DNA from: Vibrio penaeicida | Lineage (GTDB): Bacteria; Pseudomonadota; Gammaproteobacteria; Enterobacterales; Vibrionaceae | Direction: 5' to 3' | Length of the DNA stretch: 64,000 nt | NCBI RefSeq assembly: GCF_002933855.1 | Contig: NZ_BFAQ01000031.1 | Span: 1-64,000 of the forward strand | Shown: positions 1 through 8,097 of the stretch, piece by piece | Layout: every line of letters starts with the position of its first letter | How positions within the stretch are numbered: position 1 is the first letter of the stretch | Made by a program: the position numbers and the translations under genes | The notes under the pieces: generated by a model | The model's input: the letters and a program-made list of their open reading frames with translations, nothing else | Told to the model about the DNA's origin: nothing | Databases searched by the model: none

Positions 1-238
1 GGACAATGCCGTGAACACGCTGAGTGATTTCCCCATTTTGAATCACCGACAGCCAAGCGTTTTTGTCCACCACTTGTTCAGGCGTGAGGTCCATAGAGCG
101 GCTGGCGAGTTCAATGTGATAGCGAAAGCCATGACAGCCCTGATAGTTCGACAGGGATTCTTGCCCGTGATACTCGCGCACAATCAAGGTATCCGAAGCC
201 AGTCCTTCGACATCCAATGAGAAGTTTAAGGTGCCCAT
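1..238 (-). CDS. vgrG: VgrG spike protein (T6SS), N-terminal part, cut by window edge
   Basis: The minus-strand reading frame starts at an ATG at 236-238 and runs off the left edge, so only about 79 residues are visible. They begin MGTLNFSLDVEGLA and follow the same course as the complete VgrG at 14451-16586 (MGKLSFSLDVEGLA...), including the ELASRSMD and VVDK stretches and the VHGIV segment. VgrG trimers form the spike at the tip of the Hcp tube and carry effectors. It lies 85 bp downstream of an hcp gene, the usual hcp-vgrG order of Vibrio auxiliary T6SS operons. Any cargo or C-terminal extension lies outside the window. Confidence 0.9.
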   Translation of the reverse strand, partial: MGTLNFSLDVEGLASDTLIVREYHGQESLSNYQGCHGFRYHIELASRSMDLTPEQVVDKNAWLSVIQNGEITQRVHGIV

Positions 239-273
239 GCAATCAATCCGTTAATTCAAAGTACATGTAACGA

Positions 274-304
274 CAAAAGCAAAGCCCCGTTTGGTGGCTT
301 TGCT
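274..304 (-). terminator. Hairpin plus T-run between hcp and vgrG
   Basis: A 9-bp perfect stem (278-286 with 296-304, AGCAAAGCC/GGCTTTGCT) is followed on the minus strand by TTTT. It lies 20 bp after the hcp stop codon and before vgrG, so it looks like a leaky terminator that lowers transcription of vgrG relative to hcp. A similar hairpin sits at the same place after the second hcp (16649-16679). Confidence 0.7.
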
Positions 305-323
305 CGAAAGGTATGGGGTTAAA

Positions 324-842
324 TTACGCTTCAACAGGTTTACGCCAATCGTCGGAACCTGAAGTGCCTGCGTTTACATGGTCCCAATTGATCTTGCGGT
401 AAGACAAAGAGACGGTCACATTCTGAGTAAAGTCAGATTTGGTTGGGTCTTGGCAGTGAGGCATCTCACAGTGAATGTCTACAATCGAAGCGCTTTCCAA
501 TACCGTGGTAAAGAAGTTCTCCTGCTTGCCTTCAATTGAAGTGCGATACCACTTCAGCTCAACGGTGCTCATCTTTTCGCCAGATGCTAGTGCGTTGTAC
601 AACAAAGGTACTGCCTTGTTCAGTGCCACCGTAAACTGGAACGGCTTATGAACACGTTGACCAGAAGGTTGACCCGATTGTGGGTCGGTTGGCACGGTTA
701 CGTTGTGATTGAATTCTTGCACAAGCATTTGGTCTTCGTGCCCTTCAACAAAGGCGTCACCAATGGAGTCGGTAGAAAGAGCACCAGCGGTAATGAGCCC
801 CTGAGTCTCGCCTTCGATAGAGATGTAACATGGAGTAGGCAT
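324..842 (-). CDS. hcp: Hcp, T6SS inner tube protein (copy 1)
   Basis: This 172-aa protein (MPTPCYISIEGETQG...) matches Vibrio cholerae Hcp along its whole length as I remember it. Hexameric Hcp rings stack into the tube that the T6SS sheath expels. I chose the ATG at 840-842 because AGGA lies 6 bases upstream; an in-frame TTG six bases earlier gives MTMPTPC but is less likely. It differs from the second Hcp (16772-17290) at a single residue (Thr versus Ser in the SxVELKWY segment), although the DNA differs at many synonymous positions. Transcription probably starts from the sigma54 promoter at 949-964. Downstream are a hairpin terminator and vgrG. Confidence 0.96.
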   Translation of the reverse strand: MPTPCYISIEGETQGLITAGALSTDSIGDAFVEGHEDQMLVQEFNHNVTVPTDPQSGQPSGQRVHKPFQFTVALNKAVPLLYNALASGEKMSTVELKWYRTSIEGKQENFFTTVLESASIVDIHCEMPHCQDPTKSDFTQNVTVSLSYRKINWDHVNAGTSGSDDWRKPVEA

Positions 843-948
843 AGTCAATCCTCATAAACAGGGGGCTGCCCCCTTAGTTATTAAATAAGACATTTGATAA
901 GTGAAGAGTGCCTGAGCGTAGTGTCGCGCCAGAAACTGAAGAGTATTG

Positions 949-964
949 AGCAAGGGGTGTGCCA
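949..964 (-). promoter_or_regulatory. Sigma54 (-24/-12) promoter of hcp copy 1
   Basis: Read on the minus strand the site is TGGCACACCCCTTGCT, a full match to the sigma54 consensus TGGCAC-N5-TTGCW with the required 10 bases between GG and GC. Transcription would start near 938, giving a leader of about 95 bases before hcp. T6SS hcp genes in V. cholerae are known to depend on RpoN and VasH, and a VasH gene is present at 30797-32347. Confidence 0.85.
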
Positions 965-1018
965 GAATTATATTTAAATATAAAACAAATAGTTAGATAG
1001 ATTTGGTCATGGGGTAAA

Positions 1019-1088
1019 GCGAATAGTTGCTTGTGTGTGGGCGAATAATTGCTTGAGTAGCGAGAATGTGCCTGGATCGGTGTCACAC
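1019..1088. promoter_or_regulatory. Candidate VasH enhancer upstream of hcp copy 1
   Basis: Two direct repeats, GCGAATAGTTGCTTG (1019-1033) and GCGAATAATTGCTTG (1041-1055), are followed by TAGCG and TGCCTGGATC (1069-1078). From 1049 to 1087 the sequence matches 30 of 39 bases of the region upstream of hcp copy 2 (17563-17601). Its distance to the sigma54 promoter is the same in both places to within 1 bp (about 108 bp centre to centre), as expected of an enhancer for a sigma54 activator. The rest of the 843-1340 gap (1089-1340) shows no clear promoter or gene. Confidence 0.6.
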
Positions 1089-1340
1089 TTGGTTTGTTGT
1101 CGCACTAGCAATAGATTCTGAAGTGTTCGAGTTGCTTCGTTTTCTATTTGGTTACTTATCAAAAACTGAAACTGACACCAAAGTGAGCTCAACGATTACT
1201 TTCCTTTTTGCCATGCTTGTTGTCGATCAAATAAAAATTAAAGTAGGTGTGAACATAGTTGGGATAATTGCGATTTCAACTGAAGCTCATGCTATGAATA
1301 AACGTAAATAGTCAGCATAAACATAAAGGATACTATTAAT

Positions 1341-3515
1341 ATGCCAAAGTACTACGTCTACCCAGCGATTGGCATCGCAAGGCTAGGAAACTCTGAGTCT
1401 GAGTTTTTTGTTGGTCCAGAAGTTCCGTATCAGGACATAAACCCAAATTTTACAGGCAATAATTTTAGCGAATGCTACGAAACTTACAGTTTAAACAATC
1501 GTTCAGATCAAGAACTCAATTTCAAAGACAGCCAAGGAAAAGTAAAGCGCCAAGCGGCGCGTTTTCGAATATTCGAGATAGATGATTGCGATCAAATTGT
1601 ACGAGAAGTGACCGCTAAAGAAGCAACGATAGAGTGGGAAGTTCATATAGCGAATCGAAAGTCCATTAACTACCAATTTAACAACGCTATGGACTTAGGA
1701 AAGCTCTCTCAAAATTGTGAGTTACGCAACGCCTTTGTTACCGATCTTCAGGAACGAAAAGACAAGTTACTGATTGAGCCAAGCGTACGAAATATTCAAG
1801 GTCGTGACAGGTGTGGGAAAGATTATCTATTTAACGACGGCACCTTTTTTGGTGGAACAAGCCAAGAAAGAACGGTCTATTTAGGCGAATTGAGAACCGA
1901 TTGCGAAGGGCGCTTACTGGTACTGGGTGGACGCGGCAAATCAGACAGTTACAACAATAGCCCCATCACGACGTTTGCGAATAACGACAATTGGCATGAT
2001 GACATCAGTGACGGCACAGTTCGAGCTACAATCACTATTGATGGCGAAAGGCATGACGCTGAACCCGCCATGGTAGCTGTAACGCCGCCAAACTTTGCTC
2101 CGGGCATGCCCGGTGTCGTTACTATGTATGATGTTGTAAACGATCTGCTTAATGATAAGCCTCAAAAAACGCAGTTTTATCGCGATATCTTCCCTATTCT
2201 TAATAGCTTAGTAGAGAACCAAGGTGTCAACTTGGGCTACTTTATGGCATTTGGTGACAATGCACCTGCGAACTTCACCAAGCCTTCCATTCTAGAGAAA
2301 CTGAAATCTTCAAGTGTTGACAACCTAGCTTTACGAGAGGCGGTGTTCAAACAATTCCGTATCACACCAGAGCTCACCGTGGCACAGAGAGCTGAAGAAG
2401 TTGAGAAGCTACTTAATTCACCGAATATTTCTGAATTGGATGAAAGTTTAAAATTGGACTTAGCAGGTACATTTAACGAAGCCATCAAGAAAGCACAAGT
2501 GCAAGTGCAAGCCGATAAACTTCCCCCCATTTTTGGGGACAGCTACGGTGACGCGCCAGATTCACCTCTTGTGGGGTTGAGTCTAACTTCCACTCAATAT
2601 CAACACATGCACAATTGGGCGATAGGTGAATTTGAGCTAGATACTAATCCCAAAGAAAACCCTACACCGCTAGATGGCATCAATGACCCACTGGAAACAA
2701 TTCTCTCTGTAAAAGAACGCGCGCATATACTTACCAAAACTAACCTGCAAGAGTGCCTCGGTGGGCCGTTCCATCCCGGCATCGAATTAACGTGGTTTTT
2801 GCGTCGTGAGTCTATGTGGAATGTGTCTGATAGCGTCGACAGAATGCGCCTAAACGTTATAAACAGGGGAGAGGAAGTACAAGATTATTTTGGTCCCATT
2901 TTAACACCCGAAGTGGCGTTAAAAGATATGTTTAATGTTAGTGGTCCCGGCACACTAACGCGTTTTATGGGCGTGCCTTGGCAATCGGATGAAGGGAGCT
3001 GCCGCTCGAACCAAGACTACGATACAGCGCAATACTTACCAACGATCACTTTCTGGTCTGCGCGTGTTCCCAATCAAGTGTTGAGCCAGCGTTCTTTCCA
3101 GCAAACTCAAAACACAGATCTATCTGCTGCACAGCGTCACAAGTTCTTCAGTTACCGCCAAGACTGGTTGCGATTCTTACGCGAAGGCGGACAGAACCCG
3201 AGAGTTACCATGGTCGATAACTGGGACAAAATTGGGATTGTTGTTAAGAAGCCTATTGATGACTTCGATATAGAGAGTGAAGAAGTGAAAAGTGCTTGGG
3301 TTGAATCACAAGTAAATGTGCGTTATTTGGCTCACGACGCAAGTTATCGACAATTGCTTAATTTAGAAACCCTGTCGCCTGAAGAAATATTGCACAGCAC
3401 AAACAGCCTATCCAAGACAAAGGAAGACATTGAAAAGCTAAATGAAGAAGATAAGGAAGTGTCTGAATTAGGTCTCGCGCCTAGAATCATCCCAAGTCGC
3501 GAAAAGTTGAATTAG
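1341..3515 (+). CDS. LodA/GoxA-like quinoprotein amino-acid oxidase
   Basis: The 724-aa protein starts with the family signature YPAIGIARLGNSESEFFVGPE and has about the length of LodA (roughly 726 aa), the L-lysine epsilon-oxidase marinocine. LodA-like enzymes oxidise an amino acid with oxygen, releasing H2O2, which is antimicrobial, and use a cysteine tryptophylquinone cofactor made from their own Cys and Trp. Here Cys554 (in PWQSDEGSC, with Asp550 four residues before it as in LodA) and Trp572 (in FWSARVPN) are the candidates. Their spacing of 18 is shorter than the C516/W581 spacing I recall for LodA. There is no signal peptide. The flavoprotein needed for cofactor formation follows 2 bp downstream. 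The substrate cannot be read from the sequence. An AAAGGA ribosome site precedes the ATG. Confidence 0.85.
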   Translation: MPKYYVYPAIGIARLGNSESEFFVGPEVPYQDINPNFTGNNFSECYETYSLNNRSDQELNFKDSQGKVKRQAARFRIFEIDDCDQIVREVTAKEATIEWEVHIANRKSINYQFNNAMDLGKLSQNCELRNAFVTDLQERKDKLLIEPSVRNIQGRDRCGKDYLFNDGTFFGGTSQERTVYLGELRTDCEGRLLVLGGRGKSDSYNNSPITTFANNDNWHDDISDGTVRATITIDGERHDAEPAMVAVTPPNFAPGMPGVVTMYDVVNDLLNDKPQKTQFYRDIFPILNSLVENQGVNLGYFMAFGDNAPANFTKPSILEKLKSSSVDNLALREAVFKQFRITPELTVAQRAEEVEKLLNSPNISELDESLKLDLAGTFNEAIKKAQVQVQADKLPPIFGDSYGDAPDSPLVGLSLTSTQYQHMHNWAIGEFELDTNPKENPTPLDGINDPLETILSVKERAHILTKTNLQECLGGPFHPGIELTWFLRRESMWNVSDSVDRMRLNVINRGEEVQDYFGPILTPEVALKDMFNVSGPGTLTRFMGVPWQSDEGSCRSNQDYDTAQYLPTITFWSARVPNQVLSQRSFQQTQNTDLSAAQRHKFFSYRQDWLRFLREGGQNPRVTMVDNWDKIGIVVKKPIDDFDIESEEVKSAWVESQVNVRYLAHDASYRQLLNLETLSPEEILHSTNSLSKTKEDIEKLNEEDKEVSELGLAPRIIPSREKLN

Positions 3516-3517
3516 CA

Positions 3518-4639
3518 ATGAAGGAATCACACTATCAAGTTGTGGTTCTTGGTGCAGGTGTTGCAGGTTTATCCGCAGCACTTGCACTGGCGCAACAAGG
3601 CATCAAAGTCGCTGTATTCGATAAACAAACCGCACAAAAACAGAGTTTTGGTGAGTGTGTTCATGGAACCATGCAGCCTATTCTGGCAGAGCTGAAATTA
3701 TTCGATAGTTTTATTAAAGACGCACACTTTGAACTTCAAGGATATCAAATCGATTGGGATAAATTAGGTCATCATGAACGGAGTTTGATCACCAGCCCAT
3801 ACGGGACAGGCTGGATCCTGAACAGAGAAAAGTTTGATACGAGTTTGATAAGTGCGGCTATAGAAGCTGGTGTCGATATCTTTTGGCAATCTCGTCTAAC
3901 TGAATTCTCAGAGCAAAGTGATGGGTGGCAGCTTCATTTCATGCAGCCTGATACCAGCCAGTATGTGGTGGAATCCAATTTTATTGTTGATGCAACGGGG
4001 CGTGCCCGAACGCTCACCCGGAAGTTGAACATTGCAGAGAAAAAGGGCGATAGCTTGGTAGCTTGCTGCGCACATCTAAATCACAGCGGTTCAGGGGCTA
4101 TAGCTAGGCAAGAAGCGGTAATTCATAGCAGCTTAAATGGGTGGTGGTACCTAGCTCCGTTTTCTAATAACAAAGCGACATTGTGCTATTTCACCGACAA
4201 TGATTTGGATATGCCCAAGACATTTTCTGAACTTGTCGAGCTGGCATATGAACATGCTTCGTTAGCCCTCTATTTGGATAGCTGCGATTTAAACGATAAC
4301 GCTCAAATGAAAATCACCCCAGCTTACTCATCTTGTATCGCAAAAAGCGTAGGCAATAACTGGTTGGCTGTTGGGGATGCATCTTGTAGTTATGACCCGC
4401 TATCTTCATACGGCATTACGTCTGCTCTTGGAAGTGCATTTTATGCCTCGAAAGCCATTACCCATTGGTTTATTGGTCAGCCCCAATACCTAAAGGAATA
4501 TGAAGCACTTATGCAGGATAGCTTTCTTTCATATTTGCCAAAGAAAAATGAGGAGTATGAAAAAGTGACACAATTCAACTCTCCATTTTGGCAAAGAAGA
4601 AACCTCAATCAACCATTTCATCAATTAACAAAGGAATAA
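3518..4639 (+). CDS. LodB-like FAD-dependent maturation flavoprotein
   Basis: This 373-aa protein has an N-terminal Rossmann dinucleotide-binding motif, VVLGAGVAGLSAALA with GxGxxG at residues 12-17, and a second FAD-contact region WLAVGDASCSYDPLSSYGI near residue 285, typical of the tryptophan-halogenase/geranylgeranyl-reductase type of FAD monooxygenases. In the known lod and gox operons such a flavoprotein sits right after the oxidase and is required to build the quinone cofactor. The 2-bp gap from the upstream oxidase and the 4-bp gap to the next gene indicate a single operon. The role as a post-translational modifier is inferred from this context. Confidence 0.85.
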   Translation: MKESHYQVVVLGAGVAGLSAALALAQQGIKVAVFDKQTAQKQSFGECVHGTMQPILAELKLFDSFIKDAHFELQGYQIDWDKLGHHERSLITSPYGTGWILNREKFDTSLISAAIEAGVDIFWQSRLTEFSEQSDGWQLHFMQPDTSQYVVESNFIVDATGRARTLTRKLNIAEKKGDSLVACCAHLNHSGSGAIARQEAVIHSSLNGWWYLAPFSNNKATLCYFTDNDLDMPKTFSELVELAYEHASLALYLDSCDLNDNAQMKITPAYSSCIAKSVGNNWLAVGDASCSYDPLSSYGITSALGSAFYASKAITHWFIGQPQYLKEYEALMQDSFLSYLPKKNEEYEKVTQFNSPFWQRRNLNQPFHQLTKE

Positions 4640-4643
4640 TCTG

Positions 4644-5135
4644 ATGACACGTATTTACTTCCTATTCACTCTTATTTTTGTATTGGCAGGGTGCCAAAGT
4701 ACCGACGTCCAAACAGAGAAAACGGGGTTGTCTGAAAATGAAGTCATTACTGAACTGCAAAGCAGGCTTAAAACCACTTCCTACCTTTTAAAAGAATCGA
4801 AGTTTGTTGAAAGAAATCAAAAAGTAACCTGTAAGGGTGTCGATTTTGCGCAAGGTAAGTGCTTTGCCCCTGCATGTGCCCCATGCGAACCTTCTGCACT
4901 TACAGTCGCACAAAAGTCAGGTTGCCTAGATCCTGGTCCGCTAGGCACAGGGTTATTGTGCCAAGTTACGAATGGTGAGGTTTCGGATAAACCCTGCTGC
5001 ATTGATGGACAAAGTTGTGAGTTGGAATCCTCACCTCCGGTTTCCAAAACAAACGAGAAGAGCATGAACTACCAACTGTTTCCACCTTTGACTGATCGTA
5101 AGTTTGAAAATAACAAGTGTGTTTCAGTGAAGTGA
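4644..5135 (+). CDS. Cys-rich lipoprotein of the lod-like operon
   Basis: This 163-aa protein has a lipoprotein signal peptide (MTRIYFLFTLIFVLAGC, lipobox LAGC at residue 17). The mature part is unusually rich in cysteines (CKG, GKCFAPACAPCEP, SGCLDPG, LLCQV, PCCIDGQSC), suggesting a disulfide-bonded or metal-binding periplasmic or outer-membrane domain. I do not recognise the family. It is 4 bp downstream of the LodB-like gene and ends just before a strong terminator, so it is the last gene of the oxidase operon. A role in export, protection from the product, or cofactor handling would be guesswork. Confidence 0.75.
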   Translation: MTRIYFLFTLIFVLAGCQSTDVQTEKTGLSENEVITELQSRLKTTSYLLKESKFVERNQKVTCKGVDFAQGKCFAPACAPCEPSALTVAQKSGCLDPGPLGTGLLCQVTNGEVSDKPCCIDGQSCELESSPPVSKTNEKSMNYQLFPPLTDRKFENNKCVSVK

Positions 5136-5157
5136 TATGTTTTGCAAACCCGCTTAT

Positions 5158-5193
5158 AAACCGATTTGTTAATACAAATCGGTTTTTGTTTTT
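5158..5193 (+). terminator. Intrinsic terminator of the lod-like operon
   Basis: An 11-bp perfect stem (5158-5168 with 5175-5185, AAACCGATTTG/CAAATCGGTTT) has a 6-base loop and runs directly into TTTTTGTTTTT. It lies 22 bp after the stop codon of the lipoprotein gene. Confidence 0.9.
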
Positions 5194-5219
5194 AGGCAAT
5201 ATGAGCAAGCACACTAAAT

Positions 5220-5894
5220 CTACATTTTATCGTTATCTGAGCGGTAGTAGAGATAATCTGATTTGGTACTGTCCCACCGGAAATAGGAGATATTAGTATC
5301 GATGCATTGTTTTATGTCGTCTATTACGTCTTGAACGTGCCCTTTTTTAATCGTTCGTAGATTGGCGATCCGATGATAAAAAACAGTCCAAGAAACAACC
5401 GCATTATCCCAACGGACGCCGCCATCATCACTGGTGGTAAATATGTAGCTGGGAGGGTCTATTTTTTCGCTATGCTCCCATTCTTCAGCAATCAACCTGT
5501 CTAACCCTTGATTACCCGCTTCACAAGATGAGAGTGATACAAAGACTTCACCATCGTAGTCATTCATGTCGGTAAAAATGGGTTTCATGGCCTCAAACAT
5601 CTCTCGCCATCTGAGAAAATCGCTACCAAATTCAATACCTTTTTTGTTGCCGTGAGCAGAAATATGAATACACAAAGGCATATCTTCTTCCCCTCTAGGA
5701 CCGTGGCTAGAATCAATGGAGGAGATGTAGCGACAATACTTGATGAGATCTTTTTCAGAATAAGCGATGAACTTAGCCACTTTATGCCCAAAAATTTTAC
5801 ACACCTGCTCTAGTGCTTCTGCCTCTGAACGCTCATTAAGCAAATCCATAGGGTCAACGCATTCAATGATAAAAAGCCTGATTTTGTTATACAT
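5220..5894 (-). CDS. Small stand-alone protein with caspase/CHAT-like His-Cys pattern
   Basis: This 224-aa protein has a hydrophobic strand ending in His-Gly (PLCIHISAHGN, His81-Gly82) and, about 40 residues later, another strand ending VFVSLSSCEAGNQ (Cys124). This order and spacing match the His/Cys dyad of clan CD proteases (caspases, gingipains, CHAT), where the cysteine motif often reads LSACETG. No other domain is attached, no signal peptide is visible, and Trp/Tyr-rich sequence follows at the C-terminus. It is separated from the immunity operon by the hairpin at 5991-6024 and probably has its own promoter. I cannot assign a family with certainty. It could be a protease, an inactive relative, or a defence or T6SS-linked protein. 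Confidence 0.55.
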   Translation of the reverse strand: MYNKIRLFIIECVDPMDLLNERSEAEALEQVCKIFGHKVAKFIAYSEKDLIKYCRYISSIDSSHGPRGEEDMPLCIHISAHGNKKGIEFGSDFLRWREMFEAMKPIFTDMNDYDGEVFVSLSSCEAGNQGLDRLIAEEWEHSEKIDPPSYIFTTSDDGGVRWDNAVVSWTVFYHRIANLRTIKKGHVQDVIDDIKQCIDTNISYFRWDSTKSDYLYYRSDNDKM

Positions 5895-5990
5895 TTTTCT
5901 AGCCTATGGTTCAGCCTTGATTTAATTGGTAGGAGAGTAATTTAAAGCATGAGGTTTTAGGAGGGATTCAGGTTGCTGGGTTTGAAAATG

Positions 5991-6024
5991 CGACCGAAGT
6001 AACAAAGTTATTTCGGTCGTTTTT
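5991..6024. terminator. Terminator-like hairpin after the immunity gene operon
   Basis: A 13-bp stem with one G-T pair (5991-6003 with 6007-6019, CGACCGAAGTAAC/GTTATTTCGGTCG) and a 3-base loop is followed by TTTTT on the plus strand and by CATTTTC on the minus strand. The transcript that needs ending here is the minus-strand immunity operon, whose last stop is at 6103. Confidence 0.7.
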
Positions 6025-6102
6025 GATACTGTTTTCTTAATCAAACTTTTGAATGTACCCATCGGCTAAAGATCAAGGATTTATTGGTTCGTGAGCATAC
6101 CT

Positions 6103-7086
6103 TTAATGCCAATTCACTGTTTTTCCTGTCCATTTATGCACTTCTTCCGGCCAGCGATCTTTAATGGGATTAAATCGGATAGCGAATTGAGAAGGGGAAA
6201 TAAAGGGCAGCAATCCATAAAATACCGGAGAAAGTATCCAGCCTATGATTTTTGCTTTTACACTCCAATTGGGGTTGGGGATTTTGAAAAGAACGGGCTC
6301 TTGCATATTTCCTGTTAACACGCCTTTCTCACCCATAGACATAAAACGCCTCACATACTCCCAATAGATATAAACATCAGAATGTCCGTCTACACTCGTT
6401 GTTAAATTTAAAGCGACAGGCTCAGCACCACACGGACCTTTTATACAGTGTTTAGGATAAAGCCAAAGATTTAAGTTATAGGCATCGGAAAATGCACCGT
6501 TGCCTACGTGATGTGGGGCGTACATGCAGGCCATTTCACACTCTTTCCATGGGATGCGATACAAGGCTTTTTTATGGAACACGTATACTTCTTGGTTTTT
6601 ATGATGGAAACGAACAGGGGTTCGAATAGGTCGGCATAGTTCGACAAAACATAGCAATAGTATGAAAACCACCACCCCTGATTCCATTGGATGTAGATAA
6701 AACCAAGGTGTATCGTTTCTCGCTAATCTGATAATTAAGTATGTGATTAAGAAAATCGGAAACATAAAAAACTGAGCGAAGCGAGTTAGCGTCTGTCGAT
6801 TATGCACGCTGTTTACTCTCATGTCGATAAAGTCACCGTGCGTACCTGCTGAGTGTAAAAGATAAGATGAATCGTAAAAACCGCCGTCTATCTCCTCAAA
6901 TTCATCTTTGAGTTCTATTTCCTTTTCAGGAGGATTTAAAACATCCTCCATAATATGGCTGGTACCAAAACCAGTACTAAAGCCAACCCCTCGGCGTCTT
7001 ATAGTGTTTTTAAATTCAGGCGCGTACCCTCGGTGCTCAGCACCTATCCATAGGTCTTTAGAGACTTTATTGATTTTATTTGGCAT
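6103..7086 (-). CDS. Immunity-type membrane protein, divergent fourth member
   Basis: The 327-aa protein has two hydrophobic segments near residues 110-130 and 140-160 (FPIFLITYLIIRLA; GVVVFILLLCFVELC), then a soluble part containing VYVFHKKALYRIPW and YIYWEYVRRFM, and a hydrophobic stretch near residue 290. The arrangement and several motifs (strand, YKK/HKK turn, APxHxG, YxxxxxxxRxM) parallel the three repeated 313-aa proteins upstream, so it belongs to the same superfamily (I think DUF6708-like) but is far more diverged. It is the last gene of the effector operon, 48 bp after the third repeat copy. It may protect against the neighbouring effector or a related one. Confidence 0.65.
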   Translation of the reverse strand: MPNKINKVSKDLWIGAEHRGYAPEFKNTIRRRGVGFSTGFGTSHIMEDVLNPPEKEIELKDEFEEIDGGFYDSSYLLHSAGTHGDFIDMRVNSVHNRQTLTRFAQFFMFPIFLITYLIIRLARNDTPWFYLHPMESGVVVFILLLCFVELCRPIRTPVRFHHKNQEVYVFHKKALYRIPWKECEMACMYAPHHVGNGAFSDAYNLNLWLYPKHCIKGPCGAEPVALNLTTSVDGHSDVYIYWEYVRRFMSMGEKGVLTGNMQEPVLFKIPNPNWSVKAKIIGWILSPVFYGLLPFISPSQFAIRFNPIKDRWPEEVHKWTGKTVNWH

Positions 7087-7134
7087 ACATGGTCTCGGTT
7101 ATTTCTTTAGCTGTTAATTACAGTAAGTCTCGAT

Positions 7135-8076
7135 CTACTCAAAAATATCAATACTTGGTCCTGTTGTAGGCAGCTCACGTTGCTCTGTTCTTAATTTGGA
7201 TAGAGCCGCCTCAAATTCTTCATCCGTCATATCGCGCCAGTATCTTGGCTTTTTGCCTGTTTGTTCGTCATGCGCTGCAGTGACGGAGTCTTTTGGTCTT
7301 GCAGGTTCAAGAATCATGATGTCTGGTATCGGTTGGCTCACGTCCATATAGCGTTGAATCATGTTCCATAGGCGGTAGTACTCGCCAACAGGCTGATTTG
7401 GCCCTATCAATGTTCCGATGGGCACGCCAAACGAGTAACCCATGTAGCGATGCACCAAAAACAGGCTGTAGCTTAAGTGTCCTTGGTGAGAAGGGGCAGA
7501 CATCAATACACAGTCAAATTCAATGAATGGGTGGGTGAAGCGAACTTTGTTGCCTTTCTTATAGAGTGTGACCATGCCAGTTTCACGGCTCAGATCAAAA
7601 GACCGTTTACTCTTAAGAAACGGCGCTAAGAACAAGTACCCCCGAGAAATCAGTATAAAGTGCAAATAAACAAGCGCAGAGGGGACAAAGTAGTAAGAGA
7701 CGATAGTAATTGTCTCAATAAACAAATCGACAGTAATTGGAATGTCGGGGTTAAAAAACGGGAGTGCTAATAACAAAGTCATACCAGGAACCACAACATA
7801 AAGTCCAACTTTAGCCATTGCTACTAAAAAGAAATAGACTTGTGACCAAGCGGATAAAGATTCCTGTTGTAGGTTTCTTTCATCCCAAAACATGCCTTTT
7901 GAGGTGTCTTTCTCCATTTCACGAAAATCTGAAGGCTTTAAGTTTTCGATGCATGAAACCGAAACCACCGAGCTGGCTTTGGAAAAGCCCAACGGCTGCC
8001 CTTTGGAAAAAAAAGACGTGTGAGTGTTGGGTTTCTGCTTGGTGTAACTCTCGGAGTTATAAATGGAATTTGTCAT
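7135..8076 (-). CDS. T6SS immunity-type membrane protein, repeat copy 3
   Basis: This 313-aa protein is the third of three tandem copies. Residues 1-55 and about 150-313 are almost identical to the other copies. Residues about 56-150, which hold two hydrophobic segments (VYFFLVAMAKVGLYVVVPG; FVPSALVYLHFILISRGYLFLA), are the most different of the three. The C-terminal half is predicted cytosolic (FDLSRETGMVTLYKKG..., MTDEEFEAALSKLRTEQ). In V. cholerae the membrane protein TsiV2 protects against the pore-former VasX; the position behind a VasX-like effector suggests the same job here. No good ribosome site is visible, so translation may depend on coupling to the previous copy, 21 bp upstream. 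Confidence 0.75.
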   Translation of the reverse strand: MTNSIYNSESYTKQKPNTHTSFFSKGQPLGFSKASSVVSVSCIENLKPSDFREMEKDTSKGMFWDERNLQQESLSAWSQVYFFLVAMAKVGLYVVVPGMTLLLALPFFNPDIPITVDLFIETITIVSYYFVPSALVYLHFILISRGYLFLAPFLKSKRSFDLSRETGMVTLYKKGNKVRFTHPFIEFDCVLMSAPSHQGHLSYSLFLVHRYMGYSFGVPIGTLIGPNQPVGEYYRLWNMIQRYMDVSQPIPDIMILEPARPKDSVTAAHDEQTGKKPRYWRDMTDEEFEAALSKLRTEQRELPTTGPSIDIFE

Positions 8077-8097
8077 TCATATATGCCGCAGCTACTG

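Noticed and set aside
1060..1075. A second sigma54-like GG...GC pair inside the enhancer element
   Set aside because: GG and GC are 9 bases apart in both hcp copies, while sigma54 needs 10; the better sites lie closer to the genes.
1066..1311. An 81-aa plus-strand open frame upstream of the LodA-like gene
   Set aside because: It overlaps the hcp enhancer element, has no ribosome site and its composition is not protein-like.
1341..3515. The LodA-like oxidase as a T6SS cargo
   Set aside because: It lies on the opposite strand to the hcp-vgrG pair, has its own maturation gene and terminator, and shows no MIX, PAAR or other T6SS marker.
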